Part shown: piece by piece, positions 9,146 to 18,921 of the stretch
How the letters are laid out: the number at the start of each line of letters is the position of its first letter
Position numbering within the stretch: position 1 is the first letter of the stretch
Origin: Lotmaria passim
Lineage: Eukaryota > Euglenozoa > Kinetoplastea > Trypanosomatida > Trypanosomatidae
DNA length: 64,000 bases
NCBI GenBank assembly: GCA_037349495.1
Contig: CP140195.1
Location: 310,001-374,000 of the forward strand
Direction: 5' to 3'
The notes under the pieces: generated by a model
What the model was told of the DNA's origin: nothing
The model's input: the letters and a program-made list of their open reading frames with translations, nothing else
The model's database searches: none
Position numbers and translations under genes: made by a program

Positions 9146-10015
9146 AACAAGGAGAGGAAGGAACAGTCATTAGCGAAAAAAAAAAAAAGGACTACTGTGG
9201 CGGCAGTGCAGTTGATTTCTCGTTCAAAACAAGAGCTGTACAAGCTTAACGAGGTGATAATAAGCGCACAATGAGAGAGGGAGAGGGAGGGGGAGAGGTA
9301 AGTGAAAAACTCAACTTTCTGCATCCTTTCGAGCTAACTCTTTCTTTTTTTTTTTTTAATTACAACTGTTGGACTTTTCGTTCGGGTCAGCAGGAGAGAT
9401 GAAAAAGAAGAAAAGAAGAAGAGAAGGAAAAAAAAAAAAAACAGTCAATAAAGTTGGAGGAAACGAAAACTCTACAAAAAGCACTCTTTGGACTTTGCGC
9501 ATTAAGGACGGCGTAGTACGTCGCGTGGTGTTGTTCTTTATTATTATCACTATTATTGCTATTTCTTTCCGGTCCTTCAAATTCACTTGTGCAGTAAAAG
9601 AGATTATGGAGCGCGCTACGCCTTAACGTCACGGCACACAACGGCCTTGCTCAGAAAGCTAAGGGGTTGCACTCGTCCATGCCTACAGAGCGTGGCCTCT
9701 TTTCTTATATTTACGAAACGAACTTGTTTTTACCTCCTGTCCACGTCTTGCGCCTCCTTTCTACGCTTCGCTTTCTCTCATTTCTTGACTACAGAAGTCC
9801 AATAGCGACGTCAGCATAACTAAGTGAAAGCGACTGCTTTTAAGAGGATACGACTCCCAGTTGCACACTAAACGACAACAAAGGAGGAGGGGGGTGGGGG
9901 GCAGGAGGTGGAAAGACAGTAGAGGAGCTTCTCCCGTTTCTTGTGAAGCTTTGACTTCCCTCCAATTGCTCGATAAAAGAAGCAGCTCTTGTGGTTCTTT
10001 CATAGCTCACACGCT
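9146..10015 (+). other. Spacer before the Qb-SNARE gene, with G-rich tract
   Basis: No gene is seen. The stretch holds A runs (about 9177-9188 and 9428-9441), a purine-rich GAGGG stretch (about 9273-9298) and a strongly G-rich tract at about 9883-9911 with two runs of six G, about 105 bases upstream of the next ATG. The candidate splice acceptor AG at 10004-10005 follows a modest pyrimidine tract. Confidence 0.45.
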
Positions 10016-10735
10016 ATGACGTCAGCAGGAGCAGGCGAAGCGGTGGGAGCCGTGGAGGCCGAGCTGCGGCAGGCAAAGGAAACGCTCAACACACTCAACA
10101 GCATCGCCGCCCAGGCGGAGCGCGGTGCAATTGTGGACTTCGATCTCGCCAAGCGACTCATGGAGGAGGTGGCGGATCGCGTGCGGCCCATCGCACAGGG
10201 AACGCTCAACAGCGTCGCCGGCACGACTGTCATCCCGACAGGCGGGCCAGCCACTCTGCACGCCCGCGTTGGCGTCGCGGGCAGCTCACAAAACGTGACG
10301 CCGCTGCAGCGACGCCGGGCCGAGCAGGTGCTGTCCGAGGTGAAACTGATCGAGGTCACCATCGGCCGGAACGCCCGCAAGACGCAGCAGCAGGCGGAGT
10401 ACGCGGCGCGGGTGAAGACGCTCGTCGGGAACGGAGCTGAGGCGCAGCGGCAAAACTACGAAGCGATGGACCATCTCGAGCGGGAGAAGAAGAGTCTGCA
10501 GTACGCGCGTCAGCGGATGCAGGCAATGGAGTCGGAGAGCAAGGAGGTGCTGCAAGCCCTGCAAGACCAGGGACGTCGACTGGGCGGCGTCGGCAACAAG
10601 CTGGGCAGCCTGCTCGAGTCGCTCGGGGTGTCGAACACAACCATACTACAAATTGTGCGGCGCAATGAGGCGGATGCGTGGATCGTCTACGGCGGTATTG
10701 CGTTGCTGCTTTTCTTTTTGTGGTACATTTGGTAA
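10016..10735 (+). CDS. Membrin/Bos1-like Qb-SNARE
   Basis: This 239-residue tail-anchored protein resembles the Qb-SNAREs membrin (GOSR2) and Bos1, which act in ER-to-Golgi vesicle fusion. The N-terminal half is helical and Ala/Glu-rich, as expected of a regulatory three-helix bundle. The SNARE motif covers about residues 150-212, with a candidate zero-layer glutamine at Q185 in ALQDQGRRLGGVGNKLG. It leads into LGVSNTTILQIVRRNEADAW, which closely follows membrin's LGLSNTVMRLIEKR pattern. Residues 220-238 (WIVYGGIALLLFFLWYIW) form the C-terminal anchor with only one or two residues beyond it. The start at 10016 is the first ATG in frame after the candidate acceptor at 10005. GOS28-type Qb-SNAREs are the main alternative, but the segment just before the anchor fits membrin better. 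Confidence 0.82.
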   Translation: MTSAGAGEAVGAVEAELRQAKETLNTLNSIAAQAERGAIVDFDLAKRLMEEVADRVRPIAQGTLNSVAGTTVIPTGGPATLHARVGVAGSSQNVTPLQRRRAEQVLSEVKLIEVTIGRNARKTQQQAEYAARVKTLVGNGAEAQRQNYEAMDHLEREKKSLQYARQRMQAMESESKEVLQALQDQGRRLGGVGNKLGSLLESLGVSNTTILQIVRRNEADAWIVYGGIALLLFFLWYIW

Positions 10736-11589
10736 TGAGCACGAGGAGGTAGAGAGGAAAAAGAGAGGACTATCTCCTTTTTTTTTTCACCTCTCTGTGA
10801 ACTGATAAGTAAACACCGTTGAAACAGCTTTATTGTGCTAGGATTTGTGGCTGTTATTCTCTTAGATATATGTACGGTGTTTTTTTTTTTTTTGTGTGTG
10901 TGTGCTGTTGCTGTACTGCTTCGACATCCGGTACAAGCTTCATTCCCTCCACCTGCTACTTATAGAATAAGAAACAAAAAGTCACTGCATATACATCTAC
11001 GTTTATATATATATATATAATCGTCGATGTAAAAAAAAAAAAATGTGTATCTAGTCTACTCGTATGCAATGTGTGAGTGAGAGAGTCCTTTGCGCCACTG
11101 AGCGCGACACAGTGATGTCTCAGCGCCACATAGATTATGGCACTGCGTGGTTCTGCTCCTGTCAGCTCCGTAACGCCGCGGAGCCATCGTCTTCAGTTTT
11201 TTTTTTTTTTTGTAGCTCCTCACCTCCCGCCACAGAGGCTCTTTTTTACCTTTAGTCATTCACCTCTGCGGAAACCGTGTGCCAGACTGTCGTTGCATCC
11301 CCTACTTACATGTGTGTATTTTCTGTTGTTGTTGCCTTTATGGCAAACTGTTGTACACCATTTTAATGGCCTTTTTTCCCCTCTCCGCTTTCAATGGATG
11401 CACTGCTTTTTTTTTTTTTCTCTCTCTTCCCTGCCAAAGTACGTGAAAAGCAAGGCTGCCCGCATATGAGTGCCGCAGAGTTCACACTGGTGACGCACAC
11501 CCATACACATACACAAAAGAAGAATTGAAGCCTTTACTGCATTTTTATTTCCCGTTTACGCGCACACGGAAGAACCGTCAGTGCAGCTG
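10736..11589 (+). other. Spacer with TA microsatellite
   Basis: No gene is seen. T runs lie near 10780, 10880, 11197 and 11407; an A run lies near 11031-11043; and a TA repeat occupies 11004-11019. The tract from about 11407 to 11430 is followed by AG at 11438-11439, a candidate acceptor for the next gene that would give a 5' UTR of about 150 bases. Confidence 0.45.
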
Positions 11590-12348
11590 ATGGAGCTTGG
11601 GCAGACACAGCGTCCTCGTGCGCCGGTGGAGCCTTTTCACGACTTCGAGCCGCGCCAGAAGTGCACGGTGTGCTGTGGCTTGCGCTGCGCCGCCGTGACC
11701 GGCTGCGTCACCTTCGCTTTTTCGCTGCTGTGTAACGGCGTCGTGCTGGGCCGCCGTGTCACGGACGGCGCGGGCTGGCGTGGACTGCTGAACCGTAACG
11801 GCCTCCTCGCGCTACCCGTGGCGGCCATCACCTTCACCCACCAGTATCTCCTTTCCGAGTCTCTGTGGAGCAAAAACAAGAAGTCGGTGTGGCAGGTGAA
11901 CATGCAGTCCACCCTGTCGAACGTCTCTCTCTGGGTCGTGGGCACTGCTCTCTGCACGGTGCTGTCGCGCCGCTACCTGCCCGGCAAAAGCCGTGCTTAC
12001 CGGTTGAGTCTGTGGGAGTACCAGCGCGTGCGCCGTGGCTGCGCGAACCCATGGCTGCCTACTGTGTTCGGTCGCGTCACGCAGGACCTGGACTGGTACA
12101 ACATTCTGTGGACGCTCAGCATCTATCACGTGCTGTGGGGCATGGTCGCTGTTATGCTGGAGAAGGAAGCCGGTGCGCACTACGCGATGTTCTTTCGCGA
12201 CTCGAACTACAGCCGCTGGTGCTCGCCGCGTTGGCGGGAGTGGCGCGAGTTGGAGGTGCGCCGGCAGGTGGACACGGAGCAGGCCGTTGCGCCGAATCGT
12301 TGGGGCACCTTTTTGACAAACGACAAGTGGCGCACACGGAACTTCTAG
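11590..12348 (+). CDS. Unrecognised four-helix membrane protein
   Basis: I do not recognise this 252-residue protein. It has four likely membrane segments, near residues 33-53, 70-88, 109-127 and 160-180. The N terminus before the first helix holds a cysteine cluster (C25, C28, C29, C33), and C39 and C48 lie inside the helix. A basic loop (SKNKKSVWQ) follows helix 2, and another basic loop rich in Arg and Tyr separates helices 3 and 4. The last ~70 residues are soluble, very rich in Trp and Arg (RWCSPRWREWRELEVRRQ), and end in NDKWRTRNF. The frame is open to 11581, but the first ATG is at 11590. GC-rich codon use like the neighbours and a spacer with splice signals on both sides support a real gene. 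A mitochondrial or ER membrane protein is possible; nothing in the sequence decides. Confidence 0.7.
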   Translation: MELGQTQRPRAPVEPFHDFEPRQKCTVCCGLRCAAVTGCVTFAFSLLCNGVVLGRRVTDGAGWRGLLNRNGLLALPVAAITFTHQYLLSESLWSKNKKSVWQVNMQSTLSNVSLWVVGTALCTVLSRRYLPGKSRAYRLSLWEYQRVRRGCANPWLPTVFGRVTQDLDWYNILWTLSIYHVLWGMVAVMLEKEAGAHYAMFFRDSNYSRWCSPRWREWRELEVRRQVDTEQAVAPNRWGTFLTNDKWRTRNF

Positions 12349-12865
12349 CCGCAGAGGAAGGCCTGTGTTGTTGTTGTTGTTATCATTGCTGTTGTTTTCA
12401 TGCGTAGTATCTTCACAATTCAGGTCTTCATTCAAAGAAGAAAAAAAAGGACGTCTCACAAAAAAATGAAGTACTTTTGCCATTGCGTCACCATCTTTTG
12501 TTCACGACACTGCTTCCATCAGCTCGTGTCACTTTTTTCCAGCATCCCCTTATAAGTACTTTTTACATTTCTTTTTTTTTTCTCCTTTTCTGTCCCTCCC
12601 GTACTTCCTGCGCATGAACTGCGATCAAGCACACTTCTTAAAGAGCTGTTAGTACCTCTTTTTTTTCTCCGTTGTATTCCTTACTGCAAAAGTGAGGGTC
12701 AATTGAATCAGCTGTGTCACATTTGTAGCGTGCTTTTTCCACACACACACACACACAAACACACATATATAAATTAGTGTTGCTAGCTTTTTGTTTCTGA
12801 GTAGTTTTCTCTAGGCCCTTCATTACAGAGATCCCTCAAACCAAAAAGAGAAAAGAAAAATAGCA
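12349..12865 (+). other. Spacer before SRP72
   Basis: No gene is seen. There is a short TTG repeat just after the stop (about 12367-12381), a CA repeat at 12740-12757, and a pyrimidine-rich tract at about 12788-12812 followed by AG at 12813-12814, the likely splice acceptor, about 50 bases before the ATG. Confidence 0.5.
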
Positions 12866-15043
12866 ATGACGGAGTTGTCAAAACTGGAGAAGGCATTGCG
12901 CAAGCAGACGTCCAGCGACGACGTCGAGCCATCGACGGTTGCGTCGACGGCGGAGCGCATTCTCAGCCTCCAGCCCCATCACATCTACGCCTTGCAATGC
13001 AAGTCCGTGGCTCTCCTTCATGCGAGCAAGTTCGCCGCCGCCCTCCGCATCTTCGACGAGCTGGAGGGCGCGAAGACTCCCGCCAAATCGTCCGCCACCT
13101 TCATCTTCCACAAGGCGTACTGCCACTACCGCCTCATGCAGTACAGCGAGGCGAAGGCGGCGCTGAAGCGGTACCAAGGTGCCATGACAACCGCGATGCA
13201 GCACCTGCTCGCACAGATCCACTACAACCTCGAGGAGTACGCAGAGGCGGCTGCCATCTACGCCGCCCTTGTCGCCGCCGGCGCCTATGCCGACGACATG
13301 CAGAAGCAGGAACTACTGACCAACTTCATGGCGGCGCTGTCGGCGGCAGACCCTACAAAGGTCGCCGCGGTGGTGCGTGACGAGGCGGACGAGAAAACGC
13401 CGGACCTTCTCTTTAACCTGGCCGTTGCACAGCTGGAGACGCAGAATTACGACGCTGCGCAGGCCACCCTGGTGCAGGCGGAGCAGCTCTGCGCGAGGGA
13501 CTTCCCGAAGAGCAGTCTTCACTCGCTGCAGGAGGCGCTCGCGGCGGAGCCGGCGGTTCTGCAGGCGCAGCTCGGCGTCCCGCTTGTCGGCTCAGCTGCG
13601 CACGGCGCCGGCGATGCAGCCAGCCGGCCGTCGGTGGAGCGGCTGTTTTTCAATGAAGTGAGCAGCAACTGGGTGCAGCAGGCCTACCTCTGGTTCCTGC
13701 GTCATCGCGAGGAGGAGGCGCGACGTGTGGTAGAGCTGATCCTCACCTACAAGCCGGCCTCCGCCGTGACAAGCGCTGTGGCGGCCATCCTTTGGTCGGC
13801 GCTGCAGCGCAGCAGCGACTTCTTCGACTCACACCGCAAGCTGAAGGCGGCGCAGCATGTGAAGGTGGTGTCGCGGCTCACCTCGCGGCAGCTCATCGCT
13901 GTGCAGTACAACACTGCCTTGCTGCACCTCACTACCGGCGCACTGGACCGCTGCGCGAAGACGGTGGAACTGATGGAAAAGGCCTTTCCTCACAGCGAAC
14001 TGACGCAGTCGATGCGCCTTGTGCTGGCGGTGCGTGAGCTGAAAAGGAAGAAAGGGCTGGCTTCCGCCTCGTCATCGGCAGCGGCGAGCTTTGGCGACAA
14101 CGTCAGTGCGGTACAGGAGTGCGTGCGCGAGTACGAGGCGGAGGCGATGAGTCGACGTGGCGCCAGCAGCCCTTCTGAGGCCAGCCGCAAGCGTCACCAC
14201 CGCTTTATTCAGATGATCGCCGTACAGCTCTTCCTGGAGCAGGGCGACGTGGCCCACGCCGTGGCCGCCGTGGAGGCGATGGAGGACACTGTCTTTGTGC
14301 AACGGCCCACCACCGTCGTCACCCTCGCTGAGTGGAAGACGCAGAGCGGCGACATTGAGGGTGCCCTGCAGCTGCTGAAGCAGCGTCTTACAGCAGCGTC
14401 GGAGGCCGCCCTGGCTTACCCGACCGACGTGAAGAAGGCGGTGCTGGTGTGGGCCGTGCATGACCTCGCCGTTGGGCGCCGCCTCTTTGCCGAGGTGGCG
14501 CAGCTTGTGAAGGCGGTGCAGTCCGCCGACGCTACCCTCGCAAAGGATCGCGAGGTGGCTGCGCTGCTTCTTGCCTGTCTCGCGGAGTCGAACGTGGCAG
14601 AGGCGAAGCAGCACGTCGCGGCGCTCGACGCGGCCGCTGCTGCCGCCATGACCGAAGGAGCAGGCACCAACAGTGCGGTGTTGTCGGAAGCGGAGGTGCA
14701 GGCGCGCGTGCGTGAGCAGCCGGGGCAAGCAGCGATGAACGAGCTGGGCTACCGCCGTGTCACGGCAGCCGATCAGGAGACGGTGCAGAGCAAGCTAGGT
14801 GCTGGTGGCGCGCAGCTGCCCCGTCGTCGTCGGCGTGCGATGCGGCGGCCGGCAAAGAATATGGAGGGCAAGCCAGACCCGGAGCGGTGGATTCCGATGT
14901 CGGTGCGGTCGTACATCAAAGACCTACCAGAGCGACGCAAGAAGGAGCTGAAGCGGCTGCGCGCGATTGATCAAGAGCAGAAGCGGCGTGCCGCCGTAGC
15001 ACGGCAGAAGAAGGCAGCCGAGGACACCGCAGTAGTGGAGTGA
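12866..15043 (+). CDS. SRP72: Signal recognition particle subunit SRP72
   Basis: This 725-residue protein matches SRP72, the TPR scaffold that pairs with SRP68 and binds SRP RNA during targeting of ribosomes to the ER. Residues ~1-200 form helical TPR-like repeats with the usual small/aromatic spacing (for example IYALQCKSVALLHASKFAAAL and FIFHKAYCHYRLMQYSEA), and helical repeats continue through most of the protein. The decisive feature is near the C terminus: a basic run (RRRRRAMRRPAKN, about residues 652-665) followed by KPDPERWIPMSVRSY. This corresponds to the human SRP72 RNA-binding motif PDPERWLPMRERSY. The tail is Lys/Arg/Glu-rich. Length is close to the human protein (671). The ATG at 12866 follows a candidate acceptor and starts directly with the helical region. 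In trypanosomatids SRP68/72 assemble with 7SL RNA and an extra tRNA-like RNA; neither RNA is visible here. Confidence 0.94.
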   Translation: MTELSKLEKALRKQTSSDDVEPSTVASTAERILSLQPHHIYALQCKSVALLHASKFAAALRIFDELEGAKTPAKSSATFIFHKAYCHYRLMQYSEAKAALKRYQGAMTTAMQHLLAQIHYNLEEYAEAAAIYAALVAAGAYADDMQKQELLTNFMAALSAADPTKVAAVVRDEADEKTPDLLFNLAVAQLETQNYDAAQATLVQAEQLCARDFPKSSLHSLQEALAAEPAVLQAQLGVPLVGSAAHGAGDAASRPSVERLFFNEVSSNWVQQAYLWFLRHREEEARRVVELILTYKPASAVTSAVAAILWSALQRSSDFFDSHRKLKAAQHVKVVSRLTSRQLIAVQYNTALLHLTTGALDRCAKTVELMEKAFPHSELTQSMRLVLAVRELKRKKGLASASSSAAASFGDNVSAVQECVREYEAEAMSRRGASSPSEASRKRHHRFIQMIAVQLFLEQGDVAHAVAAVEAMEDTVFVQRPTTVVTLAEWKTQSGDIEGALQLLKQRLTAASEAALAYPTDVKKAVLVWAVHDLAVGRRLFAEVAQLVKAVQSADATLAKDREVAALLLACLAESNVAEAKQHVAALDAAAAAAMTEGAGTNSAVLSEAEVQARVREQPGQAAMNELGYRRVTAADQETVQSKLGAGGAQLPRRRRRAMRRPAKNMEGKPDPERWIPMSVRSYIKDLPERRKKELKRLRAIDQEQKRRAAVARQKKAAEDTAVVE

Positions 15044-15786
15044 GCGGCGCCAGTGTCGTTGCTTGTCGAAGCTGTACTCTCTTAAAAAAAAAAAAATAAA
15101 GAGTTGGATAATCGATGCTTGTTGTCTTTCTTGAAGGGATCAATAAAACAAAATAAAACGAAAAATGAACCTACGGCATTTTGTAGTGGTGAGATTCCAG
15201 TGTTGATGATGAGTACTCTTATTCTCATGTTTACTGTGGAAAACTACCTTTTCATTTTTCATTTTATTTTCAGAAGTTTGTTCAAGAAGAGGCGAGAAGC
15301 GGTTGTGGGTGAGGCACGCACTTTAAAAAGTGGACTTACCATGTAGCTCACTCGAAGTTCGCAGCACCGAATGCCAAGATAATCTTGCCCTCTTTTCTTT
15401 TCCTTTCTTTTACTTTCTCCCGCTCCACCTTTTTTTCATTACTCATTTCTGAATGATCAACAACGATATAAAAAGTCTCTCGTACGCTTTCTGAGTTGAA
15501 AAGCACTCTCACCGCTCAGCTACAGCTCTTTTTTTTTTTTTCTTTGATTGTGTACTGTAATCGCTACAACTCTAATAAGGATCCTGTTGCGAACGCATAA
15601 GAACACGAGCGTACACATTCACCGCACACAGACAGCACAGTCAGACTATACTGTGCAGTCCAGCTCGCTTTTTTTTTTTTTTTAAGGGGCTTCTTTGTAT
15701 CTACATTCACCAATATATATATATTTGTTTTTTTTTTTTTCTATTTGCGTGTAAGCATTTTTTTTTTTTTTGACAACTAAGAAATA
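15044..15786 (+). other. Spacer before the ABCF gene
   Basis: No gene is seen. The stretch is AT-rich, with an A run just after the SRP72 stop (about 15085-15096), T runs near 15530, 15669, 15729 and 15759, and a short TA repeat around 15714-15724. The first AG after the last T run is at 15780-15781, only five bases before the ATG. An acceptor further upstream, such as the AG near 15753-15754, may be the one used. Confidence 0.45.
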
Positions 15787-17616
15787 ATGGCAAAACCGAA
15801 GTATCTGCAGAAGAAGAAGGCCGCCGCCGCAGCAGCAGCAGCAGCGGCGGAGGAGGAGGCCGGCGAGGACAATTCCCAAGTCAATAGCCCTACGACCGGC
15901 AACGACGCGGGCAACGGTGGCAAGCCGGCAGAGGAGCTGCGCACGTCTGGTGCGATGGTAGCCTTCGCCAACCCTGTGTACCGCCAGGGTGTAAATGACA
16001 TTCTGGTTGAGAAGATCGACATCAGCTACCAGGGCAACCAAATCCTCGAGAACGCCACACTGAACCTCGTGTCTGGCCACCGCTACGGTCTAGTGGGGCC
16101 GAACGGGTGCGGCAAGTCCACGCTGCTGCGCGTGCTGGGCTGCCACGAAATCCCGTTCCCCTCGCATGTGGACCGCTACTACGTGTCGCACGAGGTGGAT
16201 GCGTCGGACATGTCGGCCCTCGACGCCGTTCTTGCAGTGGACAAGGAGCGCGAGAACCTAGAGGCCGAGATGGAGGACCTCGCGTTGGGCAACCAAGAAG
16301 ACCCGCAGGTGTTGCACCGCCTTGATGAAATATACAAGCGTATGGACGAGCTGGAGGCGGATACGGCGACGGCCCGCGCAGGCAAGATTCTGTTCGGTCT
16401 TGGTTTTACGAAAGAGATGCAGCAGCGGCCTACCAAGGCTTTCTCCGGTGGCTGGCGTATGCGCATCTCACTTGCACAGGCCCTCTTCATCAACCCCACC
16501 GTGTTGCTGCTGGATGAGCCGACGAACCACTTAGACATTGAGGCCGTCGTGTGGCTCGAAAACTACCTGAGCAAGTTCAAGAAGACGCTCTTCATGGTGT
16601 CGCACTCGCAGGATTTCATGAACAACGTTTGCACGGATATCTGCCACATGCATCTCAAGAAGCTCACCTTCTATGGCGGCAACTACGACCAGTACTGCAT
16701 CACGCGCGAGGAGAAGGAGAGCAACCAGATGAAGAAGTACCAGTGGGAGCAGAACCAGATCAAGAGCATGAAGGACTACATCGCCCGCTTCGGCCACGGC
16801 AGCGCCAAGCTGGCCCGCCAGGCCCAGTCAAAGGAGAAGACGCTCGCGAAGATGACACGCGGCGGCCTCACGGAGGCAGTGGCGAAGGACAGTCGTGTCA
16901 ACTTCGAGTTCCCCTGCGCGGGTTTCCTGCCGCCGCCGATGCTGCAGTTCCGCGAGGTCGCATTTGCCTACCCGGGCAGAGCCCCCCTCTTCGAGCACCT
17001 CGACCTCGGCGTGGACATGGACTCGCGCATCTGCCTTGTCGGACCGAACGGCGCAGGCAAAACGACGCTGACGAAGTTGATGTGCCGCGAGCTGGAGCCG
17101 ACGGCCGGCTACGTGGCGAAGAACGCCCACTGCATCATGGCGCGCTTCCACCAGCATTTCGTAGATCAGATCAACATGGACTTGACGCCGTTGGAGTGGA
17201 TGTCGCAGGAATACCCCGACGTGACGGAGCCACCAATTTTGCGCAGCGCGCTTGGACGCTTCGGCGTGTCTGGCAAGGCGCAGATGACGCCGATGAAGAC
17301 ACTCTCCGACGGTCAGAAGTCGCGTGTGGTGTTTGCGTGGATGGCCTTCAAGCGTCCCCACTTCATGATTCTCGACGAGCCGACTAACCACCTCGACATC
17401 GAGTCGATTGACGCGTTGGCTGAAGCCATCAACGCCTTCGAAGGGGCCGTCGTGGTCGTGTCGCACGATCTCCGTCTGCTCGCGCAGATTGCCGATGAAA
17501 TTTGGATTGTGGAAAAGGGCCAGGCAAAGCGCTTTAACGGCGACATTGCTGACTACAAGGAGCACGTGCAGGAGGAAGTGAACCGCATGACACTGGCCTA
17601 CGCCGCCACCGCTTAG
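15787..17616 (+). CDS. ABCF2: ABCF2/Arb1-like twin ATP-binding cassette protein
   Basis: This 609-residue soluble protein has two ABC ATPase cassettes and no membrane helices, the ABCF layout. It is closest to Arb1/ABCF2, which acts in ribosome biogenesis and 40S/60S export. Cassette 1 has Walker A GPNGCGKST (about residue 104), signature FSGGWRMRIS (about 219) and Walker B VLLLDEPTNHLD (about 239). A charged helical linker typical of ABCF proteins follows (about 300-360). Cassette 2 has Walker A GPNGAGKTT (about 419), signature LSDGQKSRVVFA (about 506), Walker B FMILDEPTNHLD (about 526) and VVVSHD with the switch histidine. The second signature has Asp where SGG is usual, as in Arb1-type proteins. 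The N terminus carries a Lys-rich start and ten alanines (residues 12-21). The length equals that of yeast Arb1 (610). Confidence 0.94.
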   Translation: MAKPKYLQKKKAAAAAAAAAAEEEAGEDNSQVNSPTTGNDAGNGGKPAEELRTSGAMVAFANPVYRQGVNDILVEKIDISYQGNQILENATLNLVSGHRYGLVGPNGCGKSTLLRVLGCHEIPFPSHVDRYYVSHEVDASDMSALDAVLAVDKERENLEAEMEDLALGNQEDPQVLHRLDEIYKRMDELEADTATARAGKILFGLGFTKEMQQRPTKAFSGGWRMRISLAQALFINPTVLLLDEPTNHLDIEAVVWLENYLSKFKKTLFMVSHSQDFMNNVCTDICHMHLKKLTFYGGNYDQYCITREEKESNQMKKYQWEQNQIKSMKDYIARFGHGSAKLARQAQSKEKTLAKMTRGGLTEAVAKDSRVNFEFPCAGFLPPPMLQFREVAFAYPGRAPLFEHLDLGVDMDSRICLVGPNGAGKTTLTKLMCRELEPTAGYVAKNAHCIMARFHQHFVDQINMDLTPLEWMSQEYPDVTEPPILRSALGRFGVSGKAQMTPMKTLSDGQKSRVVFAWMAFKRPHFMILDEPTNHLDIESIDALAEAINAFEGAVVVVSHDLRLLAQIADEIWIVEKGQAKRFNGDIADYKEHVQEEVNRMTLAYAATA

Positions 17617-18024
17617 GGTTGTTACAGCCCTGTCGGCGACGCTGGCGGACTCATCTTCACAAACACACACACGTGCACACACACGAACTTGTGTGGTCCT
17701 TTGGCCGCATACGGAACGGCCACGGCAGCGATGGGGAGGCCCAACGCTGCCTTTCGTGTACGAGCGTGCGTGTGATCTCCTTCTGGTTGAAGGATGGGCA
17801 AATACCAATAACAATAATAATAAGCTACGGTCTTCCTTTGTAATGGTCGGCTGCTTTCATGAGCTTTGCTAGCGTTTGCTTACGTACTTTTTGTTTTTTC
17901 CTTTGTCTTTGCTGTTGTTCTGGTTTCAGAGGAATGAAAAAGCTGGGCTAGCAGGACGTGAATGTCTGTGAAAGGCGTTGTTTAAGCAGACGTAAAGAGC
18001 TCGAAGGTTGGTTGGCGACATGAA

Positions 18025-18042
18025 ACACACACACACACACAC
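18025..18042 (+). repeat. CA dinucleotide microsatellite
   Basis: About nine AC/CA dinucleotides lie in the probable 3' UTR of the ABCF gene. Confidence 0.8.
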
Positions 18043-18395
18043 GCTGCTAAAACGTCAAGCACGACAGCTCTTGCGGTCATTCGCATAGTCACTCTCATCA
18101 TAGACACAAAGAGACATGCACAGACACAGTCACGCACTTCACGCTCCTTTTTTTCAAGGACGAAAAAGCTGTTTTTTTTTTTTTTTGTATGGTAGCATGA
18201 GAAGCTCTAAGTGTTTCTATTGCGTAATTTAACGTGTTTTTTTTTTCCTACTGTCTCTTTTTTTTTTTTTTTTATTATAACCGTAGCTTGATCGAGAGGG
18301 CAAAAGCAAGTTAATTATTGCGCTAATAAGATTAAAAAAGAAAATGGAAACAATGGTGCAGTAAAGGCAGTCGTTTTCGTTACAACATAGGCATA

Positions 18396-18424
18396 TGTGT
18401 GTGTGTGTGTGTGTTGTTGTTGTT
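18396..18424 (+). repeat. TG repeat grading into TTG repeat
   Basis: About nine TG dinucleotides are followed directly by several TTG triplets in the spacer upstream of VPS53. Confidence 0.75.
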
Positions 18425-18921
18425 GATTTTTCTTGAATAAAAATAGTGTTGTTTGAGTTGTAACTGAGCTTGTTTGCTCCGCGTTGCAAAAGAAGAAAAA
18501 AAAGGGTGCGCTAGAGTTCTCCACGACTTGAGAATTCCAAGAAGGGATGTGCGCTCAGCTTCTTAGCAGGAAAAACACTGAACCTTTCCCAGTAAGAAGA
18601 GGAGGAGTGCGGTTTACCTGCACGTACGTCTGCTATTTTTCCCTTATCTTTTTTTTTTTTTATCGTTCTTCTCTGTGCTATCTGAAAACCGAAATACGAG
18701 CCTGTACATCGTACGAAAACGTAGACTCACTTCTTCTTTTTTCTCTCTTTTCACCTGCTTCCTATTTGCACACACGATTTCCCTCTTCCTGCTATTCCTT
18801 TATCGTACCGATACATAGAAAAACCCGCCACACGCAAAAAAAAAAAAGGCCATCGTTACTGCTTTTCGAACTAGTCAAAAAAAAAAAAAAGAGAGAGACA
18901 GAGAGATCAGTAGAAGAAAGA

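Larger units (their letters stand above)
17617..18921 (+). other. Long spacer before VPS53 with dinucleotide repeats
   Basis: This 1.3 kb stretch holds no recognisable gene. It contains a CA repeat (18025-18042), a TG repeat running into TTG repeats (18396-18424) and many T runs. The pyrimidine-rich 18731-18800 is followed by AG at 18817-18818, the best acceptor. From there to the ATG at 18922 there is no other ATG, and the leader carries two long A runs (about 18837-18847 and 18878-18891). Confidence 0.5.

Noticed and set aside
16828-17814. Antisense frame of 328 codons inside the ABCF gene
   Set aside because: It is a His/Arg/Val-rich shadow of the second ATPase cassette, which is plainly coded on the + strand.
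18547-18921. 125-codon N-terminal extension of VPS53
   Set aside because: It translates T- and A-run leader sequence and spans the likely splice acceptor; the Vps53 homology starts after 18922.
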